In this document: positions 1 to 13,400 of the stretch, piece after piece | Position numbering within the stretch: the stretch's first letter is position 1 | Layout of the letters: the number at the start of each line of letters is the position of its first letter | Assembly (NCBI GenBank): GCA_963402885.1 | Contig: OY727096.1 | Coordinates: forward strand, 12,505,820-12,569,819 | DNA from: Antedon bifida | Lineage: Eukaryota; Echinodermata; Crinoidea; Comatulida; Antedonidae | Length of the DNA stretch: 64,000 nt | Direction of reading: 5' to 3' | Program-made: the position numbers and the translations under genes | Notes under the pieces: model-generated | What the model saw: the letters and a program-made list of their open reading frames with translations, nothing else | Database searches by the model: none | What the model was told of the DNA's origin: nothing

Positions 1-1550
1 AAAGTGCTTAGAATAGCTCCAAATCGCATTTGGAGACGTTTTAGACCATTTGGTGATTTTCGAAAAATATTGTTAACATAAAAACATCAAAGTGTACAGA
101 ATAGCTTCAAATCGCATTTGGAGACGTTTTAGACCATTTTGTGATTTTCGAAAAAACTTGTTAACATAAAAACATCAAAGTGTTCAGAATAGCTTGAAAT
201 CGCATTTGGAGACGTTTTAGACCATTTTGTGATTTTCGAAAAAACTTTTCACACAAAAACATCAAAGAGCACAAAATAGCTTAATATCGTATTTAAAAAC
301 GTTTTAGACCATTTTGAGCATTTCGACAAAAAATTTTCACACAAAACATCAAAGTGTACAGAATAGCTTCAAATCGCATTTTGAGACGTTTTAGACCATT
401 TTGTGATTTTCGAAAAAACTTGTTAACATAAAAACACCAAAGTGCTTAGAATAGCTTCAAATCGCATTTGGAGACGTTTTAGACCATTTTGTGATTTTCG
501 AAAAAACTTGTTAACATAAAAACATCAAAGTGTTCAGAATAGCTTCAAATCGCATTTGGAGACGTTTTAGACCATTTTGTTATTTTCGAAAAAACTTTGT
601 TACACAAAAACACCAAAGTGCTTAGAATAGCTTCAAATCGCATTTGGAGACGTTTTAGACCATTTTGTGATTTTCGAAAAAAGTTGTTAACATAAAAACA
701 TCAAAGTGTACAGAATAGCTTCATATCGCATTTGGAGACGTTTTAGACCATTTTGTGATTTTCGAAAAAACTTTTTAACACAAAAACACCAAAGTGCTTA
801 GAATAGCTCCAAATCGCATTTGGAGACGTTTTAGACCATTTGGTGATTTTCGAAAAAAATTGTTAACATAAAAACATCAAAGTGTACAGAATAGCTTCAA
901 ATCGCATTTGGAGACGTTTTAGACCATTTTGTGATTTTCGAAAAAACTTGTTAACACAAAAACACCAAAGTGTACAGAATAGTTTCAAATCGCATTTGGA
1001 GACGTTTTAGACCATTTTGTGATTTTCGAAAAAACTTTTCACACAAAAACATCAAAGTGTACAGAATAGCTTCAAATCGCATTTGGAGACGTTATAGACC
1101 ATTTTGTGATTTTCGAAAAAAGTTGTTAACATAAAAACATCAAAGTGTACAGAATAGCTTCAAATCGCATTTGGAGACGTTTTAGACCATTTTGTGATTT
1201 TCGAAAAAACTTTTCACACAAAAACATCAAAGAGCACAAAATAGCTTAATATCGTATTTAAAAACGTTTTAGACCATTTTGAGCATTTCGACAACAATTT
1301 TTTACACAAAACATCAAAGTGTACAGAATAGCTTCAAATCGCATTTGGAGACGTTTTAGACCATTTTGTGATTTTCGAAAAAACTTGTTAACATAAAAAC
1401 ACCAAAGTGTTTAGAATAGCTTCAAATCGCATTTGGAGACGTTTTAGACCATTTTGTGATTTTCGAAAAAACTTGTTCACATAAAAACATCAAAGTGTAC
1501 AGAATAGCTTCAAATCGCATTTGGAGACGTTTTAGACCATTTTGTGATTT

Positions 1551-1604
1551 TCGAAAACACTTTTCACACATCAAACTTTTCACACATCAAAGAGCACAAA
1601 ATAG
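1551..1604 (+). repeat. 16-bp tandem microduplication in a monomer tail (double form)
   Basis: After TCGAAAACAC the tail TTTTCACACATCAA occurs twice, a 16-bp unit ACTTTTCACACATCAA in tandem, giving a 97-bp monomer. Double forms also occur near 11,028 (with AAAAAAC), 12,784, 36,216, 37,966, 41,212, 54,641, 57,887, 60,782 and 63,070. Single forms (81-bp monomer) occur near 3,138, 4,796, 6,017, 14,371, 15,592, 21,732, 22,956, 39,553, 42,449, 56,228 and 59,124. Confidence 0.88.
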
Positions 1605-2289
1605 CTTAATATCGTATTTAAAAACGTTTTAGACCATTTTGAGCATTTCGACAAAAATTTTTCACACAAAACATCAAAGTGTACAGAATAGCTTCAAATC
1701 GCATTTGGAGACGTTTTAGACCATTTTGTGATTTTCGAAAAAACTTTTTAACACAAAAACACCAAAGTGCTTAGAATAGCTCCAAATCGCATTTGTAGAC
1801 GTTTTAGACCATTTGGTGATTTTCGAAAAAAATTGTTAACATAAAAACATCAAAGTGTACAGAATAGCTTCAAATCGCATTTGGAGACGTTTTAGACCAT
1901 TTTGTGATTTTCGAAAAAACTTGTTAACATAAAAACATCAAAGTGTTCAGAATAGCTTGAAATCGCATTTGGAGACGTTTTAGACCATTTTGTGATTTTC
2001 GAAAAAACTTTTCACACAAAAACATCAAAGAGCACAAAATAGCTTAATATCGTATTTAAAAACGTTTTAGACCATTTTGAGCATTTCGACAAAAATTTTT
2101 CACACAAAACATCAAAGTGTACAGAATAGCTTCAAATCGCATTTTGAGACGTTTTAGACCATTTTGTGATTTTCGAAAAAACTTGTTAACATAAAAACAC
2201 CAAAGTGCTTAGAATAGCTTCAAATCGCATTTGGAGACGTTTTAGACCATTTTGTGATTTTCGAAAAAACTTGTTAACATAAAAACATC

Positions 2290-5169
2290 AAAGTGTTCAG
2301 AATAGCTTCAAATCGCATTTGGAGACGTTTTAGACCATTTTGTTATTTTCGAAAAAACTTAGTTACACAAAAACACCAAAGTGCTTAGAATAGCTTCAAA
2401 TCGCATTTGGAGACGTTTTAGACCATTTTGTGATTTTCGAAAAAAGTTGTTAACATAAAAACATCAAAGTGTACAGAATAGCTTCATATCGCATTTGGAG
2501 ACGTTTTAGACCATTTTGTGATTTTCGAAAAAACTTGTTAACACAAAAACACCAAAGTGTACAGAATAGTTTCAAATCGCATTTGGAGACGTTTTAGACC
2601 ATTTTGTGATTTTCGAAAAAACTTTTCACACAAAAACATCAAAGTGTACAGAATAGCTTCAAATCGCATTTGGAGACGTTTTAGACCATTTTGTGATTTT
2701 CGAAAAAACTTGTTAACATAAAAACATCAAAGTGTACAGAATAGCTTCAAATCGCATTTGGAGACGTTTTAGACCATTTTGTGATTTTCGAAAAAACTTT
2801 TCACACAAAAACATCAAAGAGCACAAAATAGCTTAATATCGTATTTCAAAACGTTTTAGACCATTTTGAGCATTTCGACAACAATTTTTTACACAAAACA
2901 TCAAAGTGTACAGAATAGCTTCAAATCGCATTTGGAGACGTTTTAGACCATTTTGTGATTTTCGAAAAAACTTGTTAACATAAAAACACCAAAGTGTTTA
3001 GAATAGCTTCAAATCGCATTTGGAGACGTTTTAGACCATTTTGTGATTTTCGAAAAAACTTGTTCACATAAAAACATCAAAGTGTACAGAATAGCTTCAA
3101 ATCGCATTTGGAGACGTTTTAGACCATTTTGTGATTTTCGAAAACACTTTTCACACATCAAAGAGCACAAAATAGCTTAATATCGTATTTAAAAACGTTT
3201 TAGACCATTTTGAGCATTTCGACAAAAATTTTTCACACAAAACATCAAAGTGTACAGAATAGCTTTAAATCGCATTTGGAGACGTTTTAGACCATTTTGT
3301 GATTTTCGAAAAAACTTTTTAACACAAAAACACCAAAGTGCTTAGAATAGCTCCAAATCGCATTTGTAGACGTTTTAGACCATTTGGTGATTTTCGAAAA
3401 AAATTGTTAACATAAAAACATCAAAGTGTACAGAATAGCTTCAAATCGCATTTGGAGACGTTTTAGACCATTTTGTGATTTTCGAAAAAAGTTGTTAACA
3501 TAAAAACATCAAAGTGTACAGAATAGCTTCATATCGCATTTGGAGAAGTTTTAGACCATTTTGTGATTTTCGAAAAAACTTTTTAACACAAAAACACCAA
3601 AGTGCTTAGAATAGCTCCAAATCGCATTTGGAGACGTTTTAGACCATTTGGTGATTTTCGAAAAAAATTGTTAACATAAAAACATCAAAGTGTACAGAAT
3701 AGCTTCAAATCGCATTTGGAGACGTTTTAGACCATTTTGTGATTTTCTAAAAAACTTGTTAACATAAAAACATCAAAGTGTTCAGAATAGCTTGAAATCG
3801 CATTTGGAGACGTTTTAGACCATTTTGTGATTTTCGAAAAAACTTTTCACACAAAAACATCAAAGAGCACAAAATAGCTTAATATCGTATTTAAAAACGT
3901 TTTAGACCATTTTGAGCATTTCGACAAAAATTTTTCACACAAAACATCAAAGTGTACAGAATAGCTTCAAATCGCATTTTGAGACGTTTTAGACCATTTT
4001 GTGATTTTCGAAAAAACTTGTTAACATAAAAACACCAAAGTGCTTAGAATAGCTTCAAATCGCATTTGGAGACGTTTTAGACCATTTTGTGATTTTCGAA
4101 AAAACTTGTTAACATAAAAGCATCAAAGTGTTCAGAATAGCTTCAAATCGCATTTGGAGACGTTTTAGACCATTTTGTGATTTTCGAAAAAACTTGTTAA
4201 CACAAAAACACCAAAGTGTACAGAAAAGTTTCAAATCGCATTTGGAGACGTTTTAGACCATTTTGTGATTTTCGAAAAAACTTTTCACACAAAAACATCA
4301 AAGTGTACAGAATAGCTTCAAATCGCATTTGGAGACGTTATAGACCATTTTGTGATTTTCGAAAAAAGTTGTTAACATAAAAACATCAAAGTGTACAGAA
4401 TAGCTTCAAATCGCATTTGGAGACGTTTTAGACCATTTTGTGATTTTCGAAAAAACTTTTCACACAAAAACATCAAAGAGCACAAAATAGCTTAATATCG
4501 TATTTAAAAACGTTTTAGACCATTTTGAGCATTTCGACAACAATTTTTTACACAAAACATCAAAGTGTACAGAATAGCTTCAAATCGCATTTGGAGACGT
4601 TTTAGACCATTTTGTGATTTTCGAAAAAACTTGTTAACATAAAAACACCAAAGTGTTTAGAATAGCTTCAAATCGCATTTGGAGACGTTTTAGACCATTT
4701 TGTGATTTTCGAAAAAACTTGTTCACATAAAAACATCAAAGTGTACAGAATAGCTTCAAATCGCATTTGGAGACGTTTTAGACCATTTTGTGATTTTCGA
4801 AAACACTTTTCACACATCAAAGAGCACAAAATAGCTTAATATCGTATTTAAAAACGTTTTAGACCATTTTGAGCATTTCGACAAAAATTTTTCACACAAA
4901 ACATCAAAGTGTACAGAATAGCTTCAAATCGCATTTGGAGACGTTTTAGACCATTTTGTGATTTTCGAAAAAACTTTTTAACACAAAAACACCAAAGTGC
5001 TTAGAATAGCTCCAAATCGCATTTGTAGACGTTTTAGACCATTTGGTGATTTTCGAAAAAAATTGTTAACATAAAAACATCAAAGTGTACAGAATAGCTT
5101 CAAATCGCATTTGGAGACGTTTTAGACCATTTTGTGATTTTCGAAAAAACTTGTTAACATAAAAACATC
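2290..5169 (+). repeat. 33-monomer HOR copy (2,880 bp)
   Basis: It runs between two TTGTTATTTT/CTTAGTTACAC monomers (2,290 and 5,170). The spacing is 15-16 bp shorter than other copies because the special tail near 4,800 has a single rather than a doubled 16-bp element. The internal order matches the reference (CTTCATAT, AGTTTCAAAT, B, GTGTTTA, short-tail monomer, B, CTCCAAAT monomers, GAGAAG, CTAAAAAAC, GAAAAGTTTC, GTTATAG). Confidence 0.87.
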
Positions 5170-6654
5170 AAAGTGTTCAGAATAGCTTCAAATCGCATTT
5201 GGAGACGTTTTAGACCATTTTGTTATTTTCGAAAAAACTTAGTTACACAAAAACACCAAAGTGCTTAGAATAGCTTCAAATCGCATTTGGAGACGTTTTA
5301 GACCATTTTGTGATTTTCGAAAAAAGTTGTTAACATAAAAACATCAAAGTGTACAGAATAGCTTCATATCGCATTTGGAGACGTTTTAGACCATTTTGTG
5401 ATTTTCGAAAAAACTTGTTAACACAAAAACACCAAAGTGTACAGAATAGTTTCAAATCGCATTTGGAGACGTTTTAGACCATTTTGTGATTTTCGAAAAA
5501 ACTTTTCACACAAAAACATCAAAGTGTACAGAATAGCTTCAAATCGCATTTGGAGACGTTTTAGACCATTTTGTGATTTTCGAAAAAACTTGTTAACATA
5601 AAAACATCAAAGTGTACAGAATAGCTTCAAATCGCATTTGGAGACGTTTTAGACCATTTTGTGATTTTCGAAAAAACTTTTCACACAAAAACATCAAAGA
5701 GCACAAAATAGCTTAATATCGTATTTAAAAACGTTTTAGACCATTTTGAGCATTTCGACAACAATTTTTTACACAAAACATCAAAGTGTACAGAATAGCT
5801 TCAAATCGCATTTGGAGACGTTTTAGACCATTTTGTGATTTTCGAAAAAACTTGTTAACATAAAAACACCAAAGTGTTTAGAATAGCTTCAAATCGCATT
5901 TGGAGACGTTTTAGACCATTTTGTGATTTTCGAAAAAACTTGTTCACATAAAAACATCAAAGTGTACAGAATAGCTTCAAATCGCATTTGGAGACGTTTT
6001 AGACCATTTTGTGATTTTCGAAAACACTTTTCACACATCAAAGAGCACAAAATAGCTTAATATCGTATTTAAAAACGTTTTAGACCATTTTGAGCATTTC
6101 GACAAAAATTTTTCACACAAAACATCAAAGTGTACAGAATAGCTTCAAATCGCATTTGGAGACGTTTTAGACCATTTTCTGATTTTCGAAAAAACTTTTT
6201 AACACAAAAACACCAAAGTGCTTAGAATAGCTCCAAATCGCATTTGTAGACGTTTTAGACCATTTGGTGATTTTCGAAAAAAATTGTTAACATAAAAACA
6301 TCAAAGTGTACAGAATAGCTTCAAATCGCATTTGGAGACGTTTTAGACCATTTTGTGATTTTCGAAAAAAGTTGTTAACATAAAAACATCAAAGTGTACA
6401 GAATAGCTTCATATCGCATTTGGAGAAGTTTTAGACCATTTTGTGATTTTCGAAAAAACTTTTTAACACAAAAACACCAAAGTGCTTAGAATAGCTCCAA
6501 ATCGCATTTGGAGACGTTTTAGACCATTTGGTGATTTTCGAAAAAAATTGTTAACATAAAAACATCAAAGTGTACAGAATAGCTTCAAATCGCATTTGGA
6601 GACGTTTTAGACCATTTTGTGATTTTCTAAAAAACTTGTTAACATAAAAACATC
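5170..6654 (+). repeat. Truncated HOR copy: 14-mer plus three monomers
   Basis: A 14-monomer segment (5,170-6,390, 1,221 bp) is followed by three monomers of the 19-mer part (6,391 with GAGAAG; 6,479 with CTCCAAAT; 6,567 with CTAAAAAAC). At 6,655 the next monomer starts GTGTACAG and has CTTCAAAT, where other copies have GTGTTCAG and CTTGAAAT. From there the array follows the type II order. This is therefore a HOR copy cut off at about 6,630-6,670. Confidence 0.82.
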
Positions 6655-7842
6655 AAAGTGTACAGAATAGCTTCAAATCGCATTTGGAGACGTTTTAGAC
6701 CATTTTGTGATTTTCGAAAAAACTTTTCACACAAAAACATCAAAGAGCACAAAATAGCTTAATATCGTATTTAAAAACGTTTTAGACCATTTTGAGCATT
6801 TCGACAAACAATTTTCACACAAAACATAAAAGTGTACAGAATAGCTTCAATTCGCATTTGGAGACGTTTTAGACCATTTTGAGATTTTCGAAAAAACTTT
6901 TTAACACAAAAACACCAAAGTGCTTAGAATAGCTTCAAATCGCATTTGGAGACGTTTTAGACCATTTTGAGATTTTCGAAAAAACTTTTTAACACAAAAA
7001 CACAAAAGTGCTTAGAATAGCTTCAAATCGCATTTGGAGACGTTTTAGACCATTTTGTTATTTTCGAAAAAACTTGTTGACATAAAAACACCAAAGTGCT
7101 TAGAATAGCTTCAAATCGCATTTGGAGACGTTTTAGACCATTTTGTGATTTTCGAAAAAAGTTGTTAACATAAAAACATCAAAGTGTACAGAATAGCTTC
7201 ATATCGCATTTGGAGACGTTTTAGACCATTTTGTGATTTTCGAAAAAACTTGTTAACACAAAAACACAAAAGTGCTTAGAATAGCTTCAAATCGCATTTG
7301 GAGACGTTTTAGACCATTTTGTTATTTTCGAAAAAACTTGTTGACATAAAAACACCAAAGTGCTTAGAATAGCTTCAAATCGCATTTGGAGACGTTTTAG
7401 ACCATTTTGTGATTTTCGAAAAAAGTTGTTAACATAAAAACATCAAAGTGTACAGAATAGCTTCATATCGCATTTGGAGACGTTTTAGACCATTTTGTGA
7501 TTTTCGAAAAAACTTGTTAACACAAAAACACCAAAGTGTACAGAATAGTTTCAAATCGCATTTGGAGACGTTTTAGACCATTTTGTGATTTTCGAAAAAA
7601 CTTTTCACACAAAAACATCAAAGTGTACAGAATAGCTTCAAATCGCATTTGGAGACGTTTTAGACCATTTTGTGATTTTCGAAAAAACTTGTTAACATAA
7701 AAACATCAAAGTGTACAGAATAGCTTCAAATCGCATTTGGAGACGTTTTAGACCATTTTGTGATTTTCGAAAAAACTTTTTAACACAAAAACACCAAAGT
7801 GCTTAGAATAGCTTCAAATCGCATTTGGAGACGTTTTAGACC
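6655..7842 (+). repeat. Type II block, first part (copied at 51.0-52.17 kb)
   Basis: It is marked by a B monomer with CGACAAACAATTTTC (about 6,802), A monomers with CATTTTGAGATTTTCG and CTTTTTAACAC, and two TTGTTATTTTCG monomers with the tail CTTGTTGACAT (about 7,057 and 7,321). The same order lies 44,331 bp downstream (CGACAAACA at about 51,132). Parts of it recur around 31.99 and 34.98 kb. The 51-52 kb copy then skips to material equivalent to 9.38 kb, so the two differ by about 1,588 bp (about 18 monomers). Confidence 0.8.
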
Positions 7843-7971
7843 ATTTGGTGATTTTCGAAAAAACTTGTTAATATAAAAACATCAAAGTGTACAGAATAGC
7901 TTCAAATCGCATTTGGAGACGTTTTAGACCATTTTGTGATTTTCGAAAAAACTTGTTAACATAAAAACATC

Positions 7972-8847
7972 AAAGTGTTCAGAATAGCTTGAAATCGCAT
8001 TTGGAGACGTTTTAGACCATTTTGTGATTTTCGAAAAAACTTTTCACACAAAAACATCAAAGAGCACAAAATAGCTTAATATCGTATTTAAAAACGTTTT
8101 AGACCATTTTGAGCATTTCGACAAAAATTTTTCACACAAAACATCAAAGTGTACAGAATAGCTTCAAATCGCATTTTGAGACGTTTTAGACCATTTTGTG
8201 ATTTTCGAAAAAACTTGTTAACATAAAAACACCAAAGTGCTTAGAATAGCTTCAAATCGCATTTGGAGACGTTTTAGACCATTTTGTGATTTTCGAAAAA
8301 ACTTGTTAACATAAAAACATCAAAGTGTTCAGAATAGCTTCAAATCGCATTTGGAGACGTTTTAGACCATTTTGTGATTTTCGAAAAAACTTGTTAACAT
8401 AAAAACATCAAAGTGTTCAGAATAGCTTGAAATCGCATTTGGAGACGTTTTAGACCATTTTGTGATTTTCGAAAAAACTTTTCACACAAAAACATCAAAG
8501 AGCACAAAATAGCTTAATATCGTATTTAAAAACGTTTTAGACCATTTTGAGCATTTCGACAAAAATTTTTCACACAAAACATCAAAGTGTACAGAATAGC
8601 TTCAAATCGCATTTTGAGACGTTTTAGACCATTTTGTGATTTTCGAAAAAACTTGTTAACATAAAAACACCAAAGTGCTTAGAATAGCTTCAAATCGCAT
8701 TTGGAGACGTTTTAGACCATTTTGTGATTTTCGAAAAAACTTGTTAACATAAAAACATCAAAGTGTTCAGAATAGCTTCAAATCGCATTTGGAGACGTTT
8801 TAGACCATTTTGTTATTTTCGAAAAAACTTAGTTACACAAAAACACC
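7972..8847 (+). repeat. Local tandem duplication of 5 monomers (438 bp x 2)
   Basis: A run of GTGTTCA/CTTGAAAT monomer, B, ATTTTGAGACG monomer, GTGCTTA monomer and GTGTTCA/CTTCAAAT monomer starts at 7,972 and again at 8,410, 438 bp later. The equivalent places after about 29.66, 32.55 and 48.7 kb have the run only once. The fifth monomers differ (TTGTGATTTT first, TTGTTATTTT second), which suggests unequal exchange between non-identical monomers. Confidence 0.85.
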
Positions 8848-9285
8848 AAAGTGCTTAGAATAGCTTCAAATCGCATTTGGAGACGTTTTAGACCATTTTG
8901 TGATTTTCGAAAAAAGTTGTTAACATAAAAACATCAAAGTGTACAGAATAGCTTCATATCGCATTTGGAGACGTTTTAGACCATTTTGTGATTTTCGAAA
9001 AAACTTGTTAACACAAAAACACCAAAGTGTACAGAATAGTTTCAAATCGCATTTGGAGACGTTTTAGACCATTTTCTGATTTTCGAAAAAACTTTTCACA
9101 CAAAAACATCAAAGTGTACAGAATAGCTTCAAATCGCATTTGGAGACGTTTTAGACCATTTTCTGATTTTCGAAAAAACTTGTTAACATAAAAACATCAA
9201 AGTGTACAGAATAGCTTCAAATCGCATTTGGAGACGTTTTAGACCATTTTGTGATTTTCGAAAAAACTTTTCACACAAAAACATC

Positions 9286-9383
9286 AAAGAGCACAAAATA
9301 GCTTAGAATAGCTTCAAATCGCATTTGGAGACGTTTTAGACCATTTTGTTATTTGCGAAAAAACTTAGTTACACAAAAACACC
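9286..9383 (+). repeat. 98-bp chimeric monomer (B start fused to A), seven copies in window
   Basis: This monomer starts like B (AAAGAGCACAAAATAGCTTA) and then continues GAATAGCTTCAAATCGC like A, so AATAGCTT appears twice 10 bases apart and the monomer is 98 bp instead of 88. It normally carries TTGTTATTTGCG and CTTAGTTACAC. Other copies start at 16,929, 24,291, 31,485, 34,380, 43,259 and 50,537. The 31,485 copy lacks the TTATTTGCG part. The shared TAGCTTA/GCTTAGAATAG sequence suggests a microhomology junction made once and then spread by later duplication. Confidence 0.88.
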
Positions 9384-10454
9384 AAAGTGCTTAGAATAGC
9401 TTCAAATCGCATTTGGAGACGTTTTAGACCATTTTGTGATTTTCGAAAAAAGTTGTTAACATAAAAACATCAAAGTGTACAGAATAGCTTCATATCGCAT
9501 TTGGAGACGTTTTAGACCATTTTGTGATTTTCGAAAAAACTTGTTAACACAAAAACACCAAAGTGTACAGAATAGCTTCAAATCGCATTTGGAGACGTTT
9601 TAGACCATTTTGTGATTTTCGAAAAAACTTTTCACAAAAAAACATCAAAGAGCACAAAATAGCTTAATATCGTATTTAAAAACGTTTTAGACCATTTTGA
9701 GGATTTCGACAAAAATTATTCACACTAAACATCAAAGTGTACAGAATAGCTTCAAATCGCATTTGGAGACGTTTTAGACCATTTTGTGATTTTCGAAAAA
9801 ACTTTTTAACACAAAAACACCAAAGTGCTTAGAATAGCTTCAAATCGCATTTGGAGACGTTTTAGACCATTTGGTGATTTTCGAAAAAACTTGTTAACAT
9901 AAAAACATCAAAGTGTACAGAATAGCTTCAAATCGCATTTGGAGACGTTTTAGACCATTTTGTGATTTTCGAAAAAACTTGTTAACATAAAAACATCAAA
10001 GTGTTCAGAATAGCTTGAAATCGCATTTGGAGACGTTTTAGACCATTTTGTGATTTTCGAAAAAACTTTTCACAAAAAAACATCAAAGAGCACAAAATAG
10101 CTTAATATCGTATTTAAAAACGTTTTAGACCATTTTGAGGATTTCGACAAAAAATTATTCACACCAAACATCAAAGTGAACAGAATAGCTTCAAATCGCA
10201 TTTGGACATGTTTTAGACCATTTTGTGATTTTCGAAAAAACTTGTTAACATAAAACCATCAAAGTGTACAGAATAGCTTCAAATCGCATTTTGAGACATT
10301 TTAGAATATTTTGTGATTTTCGAAAAAACTTGGTTACACAAAAAAACCAAAGTGCTTAGAATAGCTTCAAATCGCATTTGGAGACGTTTTAGACCATTTT
10401 GAGCATTTCGACAAAAAATTTTTACACAAAACATCAAAGTGTACAGAATAGCTT
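9384..10454 (+). repeat. Type II segment copied 42,743 bp downstream
   Basis: It contains B monomers with GAGGATTTCG (about 9,701 and 10,140), a TTTGGACATG monomer (10,201) and a TTGAGACATTTTAGAATATT monomer (about 10,292). All of these recur exactly 42,743 bp later (52,444; 52,944; 53,035), bounding a copy at 52,127-53,197. The copies split after AGAATAGCTT, at about 10,455 and 53,198. The first then reads AAAATCGTATTTGG and the second continues as a standard A monomer into a different phase of type I. Confidence 0.85.
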
Positions 10455-13400
10455 AAAATCGTATTTGGAGACGTTTTAGACCATTTTGTGATTTTGGAAA
10501 AAAGTTGTTAACATAAAAACATCAAAGTGTACAGAATAGCTTCAAATCGCATTTGGAGACGTTATAGACCATTTTGTGATTTTCGAAAAAAGTTGTTAAC
10601 ATAAAAACATCAAAGTGTACAGAATAGCTTCAAATCGCATTTGGAGACGTTTTAGACCATTTTGTGATTTTCGAAAAAACTTTTCACACAAAAACATCAA
10701 AGAGCACAAAATAGCTTAATATCGTATTTAAAAACGTTTTAGACCATTTTGAGCATTTCGACAAAAATTTTTTACACAAAACATCAAAGTGTACAGAATA
10801 GCTTCAAATCGCATTTGGAGACGTTTTAGACCATTTTGTGATTTTCGAAAAAACTTGTTAACATAAAAACACCAAAGTGTTTAGAATAGCTTCAAATCGC
10901 ATTTGGAGACGTTTTAGACCATTTTGTGATTTTCGAAAAAACTTGTTCACATAAAAACATCAAAGTGTACAGAATAGCTTCAAATCGCATTTGGAGACGT
11001 TTTAGACCATTTTGTGATTTTCGAAAAAACTTTTCACACATCAAACTTTTCACACATCAAAGAGCACAAAATAGCTTAATATCGTATTTCAAAACGTTTT
11101 AGACCATTTTGAGCATTTCGACAAAAATTTTTCACACAAAACATCAAAGTGTACAGAATAGCTTCAAATCGCATTTGGAGACGTTTTAGACCATTTTGTG
11201 ATTTTCGAAAAAACTTTTTAACACAAAAACACCAAAGTGCTTAGAATAGCTCCAAATCGCATTTGGAGACGTTTTAGACCATTTGGTGATTTTCGAAAAA
11301 TATTGTTAACATAAAAACATCAAAGTGTACAGAATAGCTTCAAATCGCATTTGGAGACGTTTTAGACCATTTTGTGATTTTCGAAAAAACTTGTTAACAT
11401 AAAAACATCAAAGTGATCAGAATAGCTTGAAATCGCATTTGGAGACGTTTTAGACCATTTTGTGATTTTCGAAAAAACTTTTCACACAAAAACATCAAAG
11501 AGCACAAAATAGCTTAATATCGTATTTAAAAACGTTTTAGACCATTTTGAGCATTTCGACAAAAAATTTTCACACAAAACATCAAAGTGTACAGAATAGC
11601 TTCAAATCGCATTTTGAGACGTTTTAGACCATTTTGTGATTTTCGAAAAAACTTGTTAACATAAAAACACCAAAGTGCTTAGAATAGCTTCAAATCGCAT
11701 TTGGAGACGTTTTAGACCATTTTGTGATTTTCGAAAAAACTTGTTAACATAAAAACATCAAAGTGTTCAGAATAGCTTCAAATCGCATTTGGAGACGTTT
11801 TAGACCATTTTGTTATTTTCGAAAAAACTTTGTTACACAAAAACACCAAAGTGCTTAGAATAGCTTCAAATCGCATTTGGAGACGTTTTAGACCATTTTG
11901 TGATTTTCGAAAAAAGTTGTTAACATAAAAACATCAAAGTGTACAGAATAGCTTCATATCGCATTTGGAGACGTTTTAGACCATTTTGTGATTTTCGAAA
12001 AAACTTTTTAACACAAAAACACCAAAGTGCTTAGAATAGCTCCAAATCGCATTTGGAGACGTTTTAGACCATTTGGTGATTTTCGAAAAAAATTGTTAAC
12101 ATAAAAACATCAAAGTGTACAGAATAGCTTCAAATCGCATTTGGAGACGTTTTAGACCATTTTGTGATTTTCGAAAAAACTTGTTAACACAAAAACACCA
12201 AAGTGTACAGAATAGTTTCAAATCGCATTTGGAGACGTTTTAGACCATTTTGTGATTTTCGAAAAAACTTTTCACACAAAAACATCAAAGTGTACAGAAT
12301 AGCTTCAAATCGCATTTGGAGACGTTATAGACCATTTTGTGATTTTCGAAAAAAGTTGTTAACATAAAAACATCAAAGTGTACAGAATAGCTTCAAATCG
12401 CATTTGGAGACGTTTTAGACCATTTTGTGATTTTCGAAAAAACTTTTCACACAAAAACATCAAAGAGCACAAAATAGCTTAATATCGTATTTAAAAACGT
12501 TTTAGACCATTTTGAGCATTTCGACAACAATTTTTTACACAAAACATCAAAGTGTACAGAATAGCTTCAAATCGCATTTGGAGACGTTTTAGACCATTTT
12601 GTGATTTTCGAAAAAACTTGTTAACATAAAAACACCAAAGTGTTTAGAATAGCTTCAAATCGCATTTGGAGACGTTTTAGACCATTTTGTGATTTTCGAA
12701 AAAACTTGTTCACATAAAAACATCAAAGTGTACAGAATAGCTTCAAATCGCATTTGGAGACGTTTTAGACCATTTTGTGATTTTCGAAAACACTTTTCAC
12801 ACATCAAACTTTTCACACATCAAAGAGCACAAAATAGCTTAATATCGTATTTAAAAACGTTTTAGACCATTTTGAGCATTTCGACAAAAATTTTTCACAC
12901 AAAACATCAAAGTGTACAGAATAGCTTCAAATCGCATTTGGAGACGTTTTAGACCATTTTGTGATTTTCGAAAAAACTTTTTAACACAAAAACACCAAAG
13001 TGCTTAGAATAGCTCCAAATCGCATTTGTAGACGTTTTAGACCATTTGGTGATTTTCGAAAAAAATTGTTAACATAAAAACATCAAAGTGTACAGAATAG
13101 CTTCAAATCGCATTTGGAGACGTTTTAGACCATTTTGTGATTTTCGAAAAAACTTGTTAACATAAAAACATCAAAGTGTTCAGAATAGCTTGAAATCGCA
13201 TTTGGAGACGTTTTAGACCATTTTGTGATTTTCGAAAAAACTTTTCACACAAAAACATCAAAGAGCACAAAATAGCTTAATATCGTATTTAAAAACGTTT
13301 TAGACCATTTTGAGCATTTCGACAAAAATTTTTCACACAAAACATCAAAGTGTACAGAATAGCTTCAAATCGCATTTTGAGACGTTTTAGACCATTTTGT

